The notes beneath the pieces were generated by a model that searched no databases, was not told where the DNA came from, and saw only the letters and a list, made by a program, of their open reading frames with translations. The translations under genes were made by a program, and so were the position numbers. From Deltaproteobacteria bacterium (GTDB lineage Bacteria > Myxococcota_A > UBA796 > SXON01), in NCBI GenBank assembly GCA_947490345.1, contig CANLGL010000012.1, positions 1 to 64,000 on the forward strand: a stretch of DNA of 64,000 nt, in the 5' to 3' direction. Positions 9,183 to 16,923 of this stretch are shown piece by piece (position 1 is the first letter of the stretch; each line of letters opens with the position of its first letter).

Positions 9183-10118
9183 TCAGTTGGGGCAGTAGAC
9201 GCCGGCGTCGGGACCAGCGGTCGTTAGCCACGGGGCAGCGGTCGCGCAGCCGCCCGCGGCGGCCGCCAGCTCGCCCGCGATCGACAACACTTCGCCACGC
9301 CGTGCACCGCCGCCGGAGACGATGAGGCGCTCGGCTACGGCGAGCGCTTCGGCGGAGCGGCCGGCGTCGGCCAGGACGCGCACCTGCAGCGCGAGCAGCT
9401 CATCGGTGAACGGGTCGTCAGGCGTGCTCAGCGCGACGCCGTTGGTGATCGAGGCGAGCACGTCGTCCGCCGCGGCACCGCCCTCCCGCAGCGCCTGAGC
9501 CCGGCCCAGAAGGCCGGCGGCCGAACGAGGCGGACAGACGATGCTGTCACCCTCGCCCAACATCTTGATGGCGCTGTCGCCGCACCGGGTCTCGACGAGG
9601 CCGTGGCGGACGTCAACGCGGGTGCCGAGCGCCGTGCGATCGACCGTGAAGCCGGTACCGACCACGCGAACCTCAGCCTCGCGGGTGCTGATCCGTACAT
9701 CGAGCCCGCGCCCCGGCGTGACTTCGACGTTGAGCGTGCCCCGCTGCCAGTCGATGCGAGGGGCCTTGTTCGTGCCGTCGACGTCGCCGACGCCGCGGTA
9801 GCTCAACGCGACGCCGTCGAAGGCGCGCGCCGCCCAGCGTTCTTCGCTCTGCAGGGAGCCTTCGCCCGTCGGAGGGGTGGCTACCGGCGCGGGAAGCGCA
9901 AACAGCACTGCCGCAGCCAGCGCGGCACCGAGGAGCCCGCCGCCGACGTACGCGTAGCGCGTGGACCGCGCCTGCGGCCGCTCGGATGCAATCGAACGTG
10001 CAAGCCGACGAGCCACGCGCGTGGCTGCGCCCGGAGCAGCGTCGGGCAACTCGGTCAACAGCTCAAGGGCCGCCTGATCGAGTTGGAGTTGCACTTCTGG
10101 GGTCAGGTCGTCAGGCAT
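9183..10118 (-). CDS. FecR-like anti-sigma factor
   Basis: A 311-residue protein (ATG at 10118). It has a cytoplasmic N-terminus with a DUF-type helical segment (about 1-50), one membrane helix at about 56-76, and a periplasmic FecR-like domain (WQRGTLNVEVTPGRG, VVGTGFTVDR, VRHGLVETRC). The C-terminus is Ala-rich and helical, perhaps TPR-like. FecR proteins hold or activate their cognate ECF sigma factor in response to an outer signal. The gene overlaps the sigma gene by one base (TGATG), or by four if the GTG at 10121 is used, which supports a coupled pair. The lipoprotein gene follows after 28 bp and could be its target or sensor. Confidence 0.8.
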   Translation of the reverse strand: MPDDLTPEVQLQLDQAALELLTELPDAAPGAATRVARRLARSIASERPQARSTRYAYVGGGLLGAALAAAVLFALPAPVATPPTGEGSLQSEERWAARAFDGVALSYRGVGDVDGTNKAPRIDWQRGTLNVEVTPGRGLDVRISTREAEVRVVGTGFTVDRTALGTRVDVRHGLVETRCGDSAIKMLGEGDSIVCPPRSAAGLLGRAQALREGGAAADDVLASITNGVALSTPDDPFTDELLALQVRVLADAGRSAEALAVAERLIVSGGGARRGEVLSIAGELAAAAGGCATAAPWLTTAGPDAGVYCPN

Positions 10119-10684
10119 CACGCCTCCTCGCCGGGCTGTAGGTCGGCCGCACGGGCAAGCCGCAAGAACTTTTCGCGAGCGCGCCGAAGGCGGCTCTTCA
10201 TCGTGCCAAGGGGAATCTCAAGCATCTCCGCGACCTCGGCGTCCGGCCGATCCTCGAGGAGCGAGAGCACCAGCACTTCCCGATCGTCGGCGCCCATGCG
10301 CTCGAGCGTTTCTTGGACGCGGCGGCTGGTCTCGGACACCGCGTAAAGCCGTGCCGGGCCGTCCGCCGGGTCGCGGACGTCGACGGTGAGTCCGGGGACC
10401 CACCGAGCGACGAACGCCCGTCGCCGGTGTCGACCCAGCGTGCGGCGGGTGATTCCGAAGAGCCATGACGGGAACCGCGCCGCGTCGTAGCAACTGTCGA
10501 GCCGCCGCACGACCACCATCAGTGTGTCGTGCGCGGCCTCTTCGGCGTCGACGCGGGGTCCGCCCAGCCGCGAACACCAGGACAGCACCACCGGAAGCCA
10601 CGCTTCGATGAGCTGATCCAGGCCACCGGCTTCGCCTCGGAAGGCGGCCTCGGTGCGGGAGCGGAGTTCAGGAGTGACCCTCAT
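10118..10684 (-). CDS. ECF-type RNA polymerase sigma factor
   Basis: A 188-residue extracytoplasmic-function sigma factor. Region 2 spans about residues 25-95 (AEEAAHDTLMVVVRRLDSC, FPSWLFGITRRTL). Region 4 spans about 128-182, with the helix-turn-helix DREVLVLSLLEDRPDAEVAEML followed by GTMKSRLRRAREK. Its length and domains are complete. It is the first gene of a same-strand series: anti-sigma, lipoprotein, pcrA, two zinc-ribbon proteins and a zf-TFIIB protein. The 73-bp gap upstream is comparatively AT-rich with a T6 run; an autoregulated ECF promoter may lie there, but I cannot assign the boxes. Confidence 0.9.
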   Translation of the reverse strand: MRVTPELRSRTEAAFRGEAGGLDQLIEAWLPVVLSWCSRLGGPRVDAEEAAHDTLMVVVRRLDSCYDAARFPSWLFGITRRTLGRHRRRAFVARWVPGLTVDVRDPADGPARLYAVSETSRRVQETLERMGADDREVLVLSLLEDRPDAEVAEMLEIPLGTMKSRLRRAREKFLRLARAADLQPGEEA

Positions 10685-10757
10685 CGCGCGATCAATGCCG
10701 CGTGCGGCGTGAAAGGATCGGTTCTCAGTCTCGAAAGGTTGGGTTTCGGGTAAAAAA

Positions 10758-11813
10758 TCACAGCCGACCGACTCCGCCGAAGCTCGTCAGGAGCCCGAGT
10801 TCCACGCTCCAAGGGGAGAGAACGGTGTCGCCGTTGCGGTCGGAACGGAGGTTCACCGTCCGTGAGGTCCAGCTGAAGCGGGCCTGAGGCTCGATGGTGT
10901 TGAGCGGGCCAAGGCGGGCGCGCCAGCCGATGCCTGCGGAGAGGGTAGGAATCGCGACGGCGTCGGCGAGAAGATTGCCGAGGCCGTCGCCGGGCAGCAG
11001 GGCGGTGCAGCCGAGCTCGACGCCGAAGTCCAGACCCGCGGTAGTGGGGGGGGCCCACCACAGTCCCGCGCTGCCTCCCACTCCCGAGAGGTCGGGTCGC
11101 GCCTCGAAGGCGGTCAGGCGCGCCGGGAAGGTGCCGCCCACCCGCGCGAGGACGCGGAGAGCGCCATCGGTGACCACCAGTTGCCCCGCCACGCTCGGGG
11201 CGGGGACCGTGTCGCCGCGGAGATTGACGCCGACGCCAAGCCCGCCCTCGACGGCCCAGGCTGGGGGCTTCGGAGCCGGCAGTGCCTCGGGGGGCGCGAA
11301 CGTAGGGGGGAACGCAACGGGGGATCTCGGTGGAGGGGGCGGTGGCGGCGCGACGACCGGCGGCGGCGGCAGTGGTGGCGCGATCACCGGAGCGACAACC
11401 GGTTCCACGATCACGACGGGCGGCGGCCTCGACACCACGACGGGCGGGGCGACGACGGGTGGGGGTACGATCGGCGGGGGTGCCTCGACCGGGGGCCGCG
11501 GCGCCGGGGCGCCACCCGAGCTGATCGTCCGCATCAGGCTCGCGGCAAGGATGGCGACGTCTTCGCGCTCTGCAGCGCGCACGGGTTCGCGCACGGCGGC
11601 CTCTCGGGTATGGCCGGCGCCGTCGTGCACCCGGATGAGCCACACGGTCCCCTGATCCAGCACCTCCACATAGGCCCCGGAGCCGCGCACGCCGGCCACC
11701 AGCCCCGCCAGAGCGAGGCTCTCGGCCCACTCCTCCAGCGGCTCCCGCGGCGGCAGTTCGATGACCACCGGGGCGGCCGCGAGGGCATTGGCGAGGAAGA
11801 AGAACATCTCCAC
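10758..11813 (-). CDS. exported Pro-rich protein with beta-barrel-like C-terminus
   Basis: A 351-residue protein starting at GTG 11813 or ATG 11807, with a short signal peptide (FFFLANALAAA). The N-terminal 95 residues form a soluble domain (VIELPPREPLEEWAESL, TVWLIRVHDG). A strongly Pro/Val-rich spacer covers about residues 100-185. The C-terminal 160 residues contain alternating hydrophobic strands with Gly (WAVEGGLGVGVNLRG, PTLSAGIGWRARLG) and end in GLLTSFGGVGRL, typical of small outer-membrane barrels. I do not recognise a named family. A periplasm-spanning spacer between a soluble domain and a barrel is inferred. Confidence 0.65.
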   Translation of the reverse strand: MEMFFFLANALAAAPVVIELPPREPLEEWAESLALAGLVAGVRGSGAYVEVLDQGTVWLIRVHDGAGHTREAAVREPVRAAEREDVAILAASLMRTISSGGAPAPRPPVEAPPPIVPPPVVAPPVVVSRPPPVVIVEPVVAPVIAPPLPPPPVVAPPPPPPPRSPVAFPPTFAPPEALPAPKPPAWAVEGGLGVGVNLRGDTVPAPSVAGQLVVTDGALRVLARVGGTFPARLTAFEARPDLSGVGGSAGLWWAPPTTAGLDFGVELGCTALLPGDGLGNLLADAVAIPTLSAGIGWRARLGPLNTIEPQARFSWTSRTVNLRSDRNGDTVLSPWSVELGLLTSFGGVGRL

Positions 11814-11909
11814 TGCGCAACATGCCCGATTCTGGCGCGAAGGATCGCTCTGGTGACGGGAGCTTGACCAGCGGAGACCGCTCTACGCTCCCTCTGGCGC
11901 CGCCGCCCC

Positions 11910-12221
11910 TCAGAGCCCCGCGGTGAGCCGCGTCAGGAGCGCATCCGCCTCCTCGCTCGTGCACTCGGCGTGGAAGAACTCGGCCTCCGGCTGAAAACCG
12001 ACGATGCACCCGTGGTCCGGGCAGATGTCCAGGCAACCGGACTTGGTGACGATCACCTTGCCCTTGAGCCCCCGCTCCTTCACCGTCTTCTTCAGATACT
12101 CCAGGATCGGCTGGGCGCCGTTCTGGCCGCACGAGGACTTTCCGGTGCTGGGGTCGCGCAGGTTGGTGCAGACGAGGAGCTGGCGAAGCTCGTAGGGGCG
12201 TTTTACCGGCTTCATGCTCAC
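11910..12221 (-). CDS. thioredoxin-like [2Fe-2S] ferredoxin
   Basis: A 103-residue protein of the thioredoxin-fold [2Fe-2S] ferredoxin family. The four expected cluster ligands are visible: a first Cys in LLVCTN, a second in SSCGQNG, then Cys-x3-Cys in GCLDIC followed by PDHGC. It probably acts as a small electron carrier. Its ATG overlaps the stop of the upstream DUF1015 gene by four bases (ATGA), so the two are translationally coupled. About 96 bp separate its stop from the next gene downstream. Confidence 0.85.
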   Translation of the reverse strand: MSMKPVKRPYELRQLLVCTNLRDPSTGKSSCGQNGAQPILEYLKKTVKERGLKGKVIVTKSGCLDICPDHGCIVGFQPEAEFFHAECTSEEADALLTRLTAGL

Positions 12222-13432
12222 TCCAACTCGTGCATGGCGACGGCGTCACGCAACTTCGGCTCGAACCACGTCGATTTTGGTGGCATCACCTGCCCGGCAT
12301 CGGCCACCGCGAGCAGCTGGCCCATCTGGGTGGGGAACATGTGGAAGGCGACGGCATGGGTGCCGGCGTCCACGAGGCGAACCAGCTCGTCCGCGCCGCG
12401 GATGCCGCCGACGAAGTCGACGCGCTTGTTGGTGCGGGGATTGTCGATGGCGAGAAGCGGGCCGAGGACACGATCCTGGAGCAGCGACACGTCGAGACCG
12501 GTGACCGGATCTGCGGGCACATCGCGCGCGGTGAGCAGGTACCAACCGCCGGCGAGGTACATCGTCGCCGAGCCGCGCCGCGGGGGCACGGTGAGCGAGG
12601 TGGGAACGACGTCCCAGCCCGAATTGTGGATGGCCTCCATGAGTCCGGCCGGGGTGTGGCCGTTGAGGTCCTTGATCGCGCGGTTGTAGGCCATGATCGC
12701 CAGCGCCGACGCCGGGAAGAGGCAGGCCACGAACCAGCCATGCCGCCCCGGTCGCTCCCGGCGCTCCTTGTGGACGATGCTGGCCGCCGCCGACCGGTGG
12801 TGGCCATCCGCGACGTAGGTGGCCGGAAGCCCCGCTGCCGCCGCGGTGATCGCGGCGACGGCGACGGCGTCGCTGACTCGCCACAGCGTGTGCACCACGT
12901 CGTCCTCGGTCGTGACCCGGAACTCCGGCTCGCGCTTCTGCCCTTCGGCGATCAGCGCGTTGAGACGCACGTCGTCGCGGTAGGCGAGGAAGACCATGCC
13001 CGTCTGGCCGTTGGTGGCATCGATGTGCTGGATGCGGTCGCGTTCTTTGTCGGGCCGCGTGAACTCGTGCTTCTTGATGAGGCCGCGATCGTACTCGTCG
13101 GTGGAGAAGCAGGCGACGAGCCCCACCTGGGTGTGGTCGCCCATCTTCTGACCGTAGAGGTAGTAGCCATCGGTGGGGTCTTGGGTGAGCAGCCCCTGGT
13201 CCTTGAGGCCCTGGTACTCCCGCCGCGCCGTCGCATAGGCTTCGGGGGAGTGGCTGTCACTACCCGGCGGCATCACCGCTTCCGGGCGGCTGACACGAAC
13301 GAAGGATCGGGGGTTTTTCTGGACGATGACCCGCGCTTCGTCGGCCGACATCACGTCGTACGGCGGCGCGATCACGTCGGCGGCGACGGCGTTGGGCGCG
13401 CGCCAGGCGCGGAAGGGACGGACAGCGGACAT
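12218..13432 (-). CDS. DUF1015 family protein
   Basis: A 404-residue protein of the DUF1015 family, which is often found near serine-biosynthesis genes. Typical blocks are present: VIAPPYDVMSADEAR, SFVRVSRPEA, YLYGQKMGDH, FLAYRDDVRLNALI, YVADGHHRSAAA and the C-terminal FHMFPTQMGQLLAVADAG with MPPKSTWFEPK. The biochemical function is not established. I start at ATG 13432 because family similarity begins there (VRPFRAW); a longer in-frame extension lies over low-complexity repeat DNA. A GTTAG element lies 25 nt upstream (complement of 13458-13462). The ferredoxin gene overlaps its 3' end, and serA-serC is 29 kb away. Confidence 0.82.
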   Translation of the reverse strand: MSAVRPFRAWRAPNAVAADVIAPPYDVMSADEARVIVQKNPRSFVRVSRPEAVMPPGSDSHSPEAYATARREYQGLKDQGLLTQDPTDGYYLYGQKMGDHTQVGLVACFSTDEYDRGLIKKHEFTRPDKERDRIQHIDATNGQTGMVFLAYRDDVRLNALIAEGQKREPEFRVTTEDDVVHTLWRVSDAVAVAAITAAAAGLPATYVADGHHRSAAASIVHKERRERPGRHGWFVACLFPASALAIMAYNRAIKDLNGHTPAGLMEAIHNSGWDVVPTSLTVPPRRGSATMYLAGGWYLLTARDVPADPVTGLDVSLLQDRVLGPLLAIDNPRTNKRVDFVGGIRGADELVRLVDAGTHAVAFHMFPTQMGQLLAVADAGQVMPPKSTWFEPKLRDAVAMHELE

Positions 13433-13537
13433 GCGGGTTCCGGGAGGGCGGGCGAGTCTAACTCCTGGGGCGGCGTCGAGGGCGTGCCGGCGCCGGAGGC
13501 GCCGTCGGCCTCGCTGCGCGCTCCGGCCTGCCGCCGT

Positions 13538-13566
13538 CGGTCTGGGCGCTGCGAGCGCCCAGACCG
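13538..13566. repeat. 13-bp-stem hairpin
   Basis: A perfect inverted repeat (13538-13550 pairs with 13554-13566) with a 3-nt loop. No T-run follows on either strand, so it is not a classical intrinsic terminator; a REP-like element is possible. Confidence 0.65.
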
Positions 13567-13680
13567 GGCGCGACTCAGAAAGCCGCCGCTGTCGCGACAG
13601 TACCTGCGCCGCGCCCGCGCTCCGATCCGCCTCACGCGGCGTGCCAACGCGGCGGACGCGGCCGCCGTGCTCACCACGCA

Positions 13681-13800
13681 ACGCGGCGTCAGAGGCTACT
13701 CGCGCCGTCGGCGCGGCGACGGCCACGACGAAAAGGTGCCTTCGTCCAAGGAGGCCCTGCGAACGCGGCGCGGCCGCGGCCGCGCTCACGGGAGTGTCGC
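13681..13800. repeat. direct repeat unit, copy 1
   Basis: This unit begins ACGCGGCGTCAGAGGCTACT and is repeated from 13844 with a few substitutions and small indels. It leads into the palindrome at 13801. The period is about 163-167 bp. Confidence 0.7.
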
Positions 13801-13834
13801 TAACTGCCGAGGTGGCGTGCCACCTCGGCAGTTA
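13801..13834. repeat. perfect 34-bp palindrome
   Basis: Two 16-nt arms (13801-13816 and 13819-13834) are exact reverse complements around a GT centre, beginning TAACTGCCGAGG. It is the downstream end of the first repeat unit. It could form a hairpin in RNA, a cruciform, or a dyad for a dimeric DNA-binding protein. Confidence 0.85.
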
Positions 13835-13843
13835 CCGGCAGCT

Positions 13844-13967
13844 ACGCGGCGTCAGAGGCTACTCGCGCCGTCGCCGCGGCGACGGCCACGACGAAAAGGT
13901 GCCTTCGTCCGTGGCGGCGTCGCTGGCGAGCGCGGCGCCGCTGCGGCTGCGCTCACGCGAGGGTCAG
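13844..13967. repeat. direct repeat unit, copy 2
   Basis: Second copy of the unit at 13681, with the same opening 20-mer and the shared core GGCCACGACGAAAAGGTGCC. It leads into the second palindrome at 13968. Confidence 0.7.
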
Positions 13968-14001
13968 TAACCCCCGAGGTGGCGTGCCACCTCGGGAGTT
14001 A
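13968..14001. repeat. near-perfect 34-bp palindrome, second copy
   Basis: Same length and centre as the palindrome at 13801. Relative to it, the sixth base pair is swapped from G-C to C-G with pairing kept, and the fifth pair is lost (C opposite A). The compensatory swap suggests selection on the fold. Confidence 0.8.
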
Positions 14002-14158
14002 CCGGCACCCTCGCCGTATCGGGCGAGCGGCTCGGCTCGCGCTCCGTTCCACCTCACGTGTCGGGCGGCCGGCTCGCCAACCAATCCGGGTGCGGGCACG
14101 CGAGTCGGTGCGGCGCTTGCGGCGTTGTTTCTGGCTGAATGATCCGCGCAGCTCACCC

Positions 14159-15169
14159 TCACCCCCGCCGCCTCCTCCCAACCGCCAACATCCCCACCAC
14201 CACCGCCAACGCACCCGCCGCGCCACCGCCGCTCTCACACCCGCAGCCGTCGCCGGTGTCGATCTTCACCGGCCGCTGGTCCTCTCCGTCGCCGGTGTCT
14301 CCGGAGTCGGTGCCGGAGTCGGTGCCGGAGTCCGTACCCGTGTCGCCGGTGTCCGGCGTCTCCTCCGAGAGGTCGCAGGCGGTGCCGATGCCGTCGTGGT
14401 CGAGGTCTTCTTGGCCTGGGTTGGCATCCTCCTCGCAGTTGTCGTCGTCATCCGCCACGCCATCGTCGTCTTCGTCGTTCCACACCAGGGCGGGCTCGCG
14501 GAAGTAGATGGTGTCGCCGTCGTCAACCCCCTCTTCGTCGATGGTGCCTTCGTTGTAGGCGTAGAAGCCGATACCGTCGAGCTGGAAGTCCCGGTCGACC
14601 TCGATCGTGAGCTCGGTGCGGCCGTAGCGCGCGACGAGCAGCCCGTCGTCCATACCGATGCTGATCAAGACCTCGGTGCTGGGGTCGCAGCCGCGCTCCA
14701 CCTCGTCGAGGACCGTCGCGTTGCGGCCGCGCACCTCGACCAGCGCCAGGGCGTGGAGGGTGAGCCCGCCGACGGGGCAGCTCTGGATGCTGGTTTCGTT
14801 GCCCTCCTCGCCACAGACGAGGAGCATCCAGTAGGCGTCTTCCGACCAGGCGAAGACCACGCCGAACGCGTCGTTGTCGCTGGCATAGGAGGTGACGGAG
14901 TACGCGCCCTGGCTGACCGCCACCGCCGGGTTGACCAGCCAATTGTCGAGCGCGCTGCCGTCGCCGAAGTTCCCGCCGCTGGTGTGATCGGTGGCCGAGT
15001 AGGCCCACACGTCGCGACCTGATTCGGCGCCGAGCCACGGATCCTCGTCGTAACCGTTGTCCCAGTCGTCAGTGCCCGCGATCCCGTCGCCGTCGGTCGT
15101 GAAGTCGTCGTAGCTCCAGGCGTCGATGGTGCCGGCGAGCGCGCTGGTGATGACCAGAAGGGTGAGCAT
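14159..15169 (-). CDS. secreted MYXO-CTERM protein with calcium-type repeats
   Basis: A 336-residue secreted protein with a signal peptide (LTLLVITSALAG). The first 225 residues look like a jelly-roll or LamG-like beta domain (WSYDDFTTDGDG, YWMLLVCGEEGN, LDGIGFYAYNEG). A thrombospondin-type-3-like Asp segment follows (NDEDDDGVADDDDNCEEDANPGQEDL). A repetitive Asp-Thr-Gly-Ser linker leads to a MYXO-CTERM tail: DGCGCES, a hydrophobic helix and the basic end GRRRRG. Such tails anchor proteins at the cell surface in myxobacteria after processing at the Cys. The substrate or ligand is unknown. The stop abuts the hairpin-rich region at 13433-14158. Confidence 0.8.
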   Translation of the reverse strand: MLTLLVITSALAGTIDAWSYDDFTTDGDGIAGTDDWDNGYDEDPWLGAESGRDVWAYSATDHTSGGNFGDGSALDNWLVNPAVAVSQGAYSVTSYASDNDAFGVVFAWSEDAYWMLLVCGEEGNETSIQSCPVGGLTLHALALVEVRGRNATVLDEVERGCDPSTEVLISIGMDDGLLVARYGRTELTIEVDRDFQLDGIGFYAYNEGTIDEEGVDDGDTIYFREPALVWNDEDDDGVADDDDNCEEDANPGQEDLDHDGIGTACDLSEETPDTGDTGTDSGTDSGTDSGDTGDGEDQRPVKIDTGDGCGCESGGGAAGALAVVVGMLAVGRRRRG

Positions 15170-15195
15170 GTGGGGAGCCTCTCGTCGCTAGGCTA

Positions 15196-16893
15196 TCATG
15201 CAACGGGGGGAGAGGGCTCGCCGCCCTCTCCCCCTACCGCGCCATACCCTCCGGCCTCCAACCTTCGGTTTCCGGCCTGCGGCGCCCGTCGCGTGCGTAA
15301 CGCGCCGGACGTGGCGCTTTCCCCCTCTCCGCACTCACCCACGCCGCTCGGCAGTGTCGTGCCTTTGGGAGGCGCGGCACGCGGCATGGGTGACCATCCC
15401 CAAAGCGCCGAGCGGGTCGAAGGACGGATTCGCCGCGGCAGGAGCCACGCCGCGGCCAACGAGGCCAAGCCGACGGGCGCCGTCGCACGATTGTCACATC
15501 CGCAGCCGTCGCCCCCGTGGTCCTTGTGTCCCGGCGGCGGCTCCCCCCCTGAATCCCCGGTGTCGCCCGAATCGGCGGAATCGCCGGTGTCTCCGGTGTC
15601 TCCGGTGTCTCCGGTGTCTCCCGTGTCGTCGACTTCGACCTCCTCCAATCGCGCGGTGAACGAGTACGCGGGCGGGGATTTTTCGTAGTCGCGCTGGGAC
15701 TGGTAGGCGTCGTGATTGACGCCGGTCTTCTCGGTCAGGATGCTCACCATCACCCAGGCTTCGTGCCAGCGGGTGCCGAACTCTCCCAGTCGCACAGACG
15801 CTTCGCCCTTGGTGATGTCAGACGCGGTGTTCCAGTCGACACCGTCGGTGCCCACGATCGAGACCTGCCAGCGCACCTCGGTGCCGTCGGCGAGCGCAGC
15901 GCCTGCGAAGTCGATGATCAGCTCGCGGGGGTCGGCCTCGGGCAGGGGGATGCGGACGTAGTTGGTCCCAAGATAGTCGGGGTACCACTCCGTCGGCGCG
16001 AACGTGGCGGGAAGGCCGCTGGCGTCGGCGACCAGATCGGTGCTGTAGACGGGCCACCAAGTCGAGCCCTCCTCAAGGCCCACGTACCCGAGGGCGTTGC
16101 GCGCTGCGAAGTCGACGAGAGCAGCCTCGAAGGGCCCCTGCCCGCCCAAAAAGTCCTGATGGACGTCGACGCCGTCGGCGGTCTCGCAGGCCTCCCAGAT
16201 CGTGCGGATCACGTCGGGACCGCCGTGCAGCTCGTCAAGGTACCGCGGCCAGATGGCTTCGCCGTACTCGTGCCAGCCATCCTCGGCGATCATCGAGACC
16301 TCGGGGTAGCTCGGCCACTGGTCCTCCGAGAGGTAGTAGGTGTAGTCGTCGAGCTCGTCGTACACGACGTCCTCGGCCCACACCGCGCTGGCTTCCAACC
16401 ACCAGCCGGCCTCCCAGTAGTCGTACTCGAACTGGAGGGCATGGAAGAACTCGTGGGCGGCCGTGACCTTCCAGGCGTCTTCGTCGGAGCTGCCGGTCCA
16501 CGCCATGTCGATGTTCATGCCGATGTACGCGGTGTCGTCGCGACGGATGTCGGTGTACCCGTAGAGTCCGCGCGACAGGTCTTCCATGTAGACGGGGAAC
16601 CTTTCCCCCTCGGCGATCCCCGGCGGACGGTAGCCGAGCGCATCGACCTCGGCGCTCCACACCTCCTCGAAGATCGCACCGATGAGCGCCAACTCCTCGT
16701 CGGTGATCGTGACGCTGGCGTCGGCCTCGATGTGGAAGTGTTCGGTGTCGAGCCCGGTCTCGCCGGCGTATGCGGGAGGCTCGTATCGGGGGCCAGCACC
16801 GCCCGCGTGGAGCGCCCGAAGCTCGGCAGTGGCGCAAGGGGCGCCGGACCCGTGGGGCACGAGCGCGGCGGCAAGGCCGAAGAGGATGAGCAT
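15196..16893 (-). CDS. secreted HExxH metalloprotease-like MYXO-CTERM protein with aberrant tail
   Basis: A 565-residue exported protein. After a signal peptide (ILFGLAAALVPHGSG) a catalytic-type region contains AHEFFHALQFEYD, a HExxH zinc-protease motif, followed by WLEASAVWAEDVV, whose Glu may be the third ligand. A beta-rich domain covers about 300-420. A (DTG)n linker leads to a MYXO-CTERM motif (DGCGCDN, a hydrophobic helix, then PRR) at about 465-490. The frame then continues for about 75 residues through DNA that includes the dispersed repeat at 15206-15287, whereas MYXO-CTERM proteins normally stop just after the basic residues. Loss of the original stop is the simplest explanation. 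A GTTAG element precedes the ATG by 9 nt. Confidence 0.82.
   Translation of the reverse strand: MLILFGLAAALVPHGSGAPCATAELRALHAGGAGPRYEPPAYAGETGLDTEHFHIEADASVTITDEELALIGAIFEEVWSAEVDALGYRPPGIAEGERFPVYMEDLSRGLYGYTDIRRDDTAYIGMNIDMAWTGSSDEDAWKVTAAHEFFHALQFEYDYWEAGWWLEASAVWAEDVVYDELDDYTYYLSEDQWPSYPEVSMIAEDGWHEYGEAIWPRYLDELHGGPDVIRTIWEACETADGVDVHQDFLGGQGPFEAALVDFAARNALGYVGLEEGSTWWPVYSTDLVADASGLPATFAPTEWYPDYLGTNYVRIPLPEADPRELIIDFAGAALADGTEVRWQVSIVGTDGVDWNTASDITKGEASVRLGEFGTRWHEAWVMVSILTEKTGVNHDAYQSQRDYEKSPPAYSFTARLEEVEVDDTGDTGDTGDTGDTGDSADSGDTGDSGGEPPPGHKDHGGDGCGCDNRATAPVGLASLAAAWLLPRRIRPSTRSALWGWSPMPRAAPPKGTTLPSGVGECGEGESATSGALRTRRAPQAGNRRLEAGGYGAVGGEGGEPSPPVA
15206..15287 (-). repeat. dispersed palindromic repeat, copy 2 (inverted relative to copy 1)
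   Basis: Reverse complement of the element at 4-79. It ends in a perfect 12-bp hairpin (15206-15217 with 15223-15234, 5-nt loop). It lies inside the last codons of the metalloprotease gene and supplies its stop region. Confidence 0.75.
15589..15632 (-). repeat. 9-bp tandem repeat encoding the (DTG)n linker
   Basis: Consecutive GGTGTCTCC units encode the Asp-Thr-Gly linker before the MYXO-CTERM tail. Such simple repeats are prone to slippage, so linker length probably varies between strains. Confidence 0.75.
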
Positions 16894-16923
16894 GGTGGGG
16901 GACTAACGTACCCGCGCCGCCGC

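Larger units (their letters stand above)
13433..14158. other. gene-free region with hairpins and a duplicated unit
   Basis: About 725 bp without a credible gene, between the 3' end of the MYXO-CTERM protein gene and the 5' end of the DUF1015 gene. Open frames exist on both strands but encode only Arg/Ala-rich low-complexity sequence. Two copies of a unit of about 163 bp begin at 13681 and 13844, and each is followed by a 34-bp palindrome. A further strong hairpin lies at 13538-13566. Confidence 0.7.

Noticed and set aside
6365-9325. Plus-strand open frame of 986 residues
   Set aside because: It is antisense to the MopE/FG-GAP lipoprotein and pcrA; the Val/Gly/Asp periodicity mirrors the repeats on the coding strand.
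13433-14158. A possible gene in the long gap
   Set aside because: All frames give Arg/Ala-rich sequence without domain features, and direct repeats interrupt every frame.
12230-15022. Plus-strand open frame of 930 residues
   Set aside because: It runs antisense to DUF1015, through the hairpin region and antisense to the MYXO-CTERM gene; no coherent protein features.
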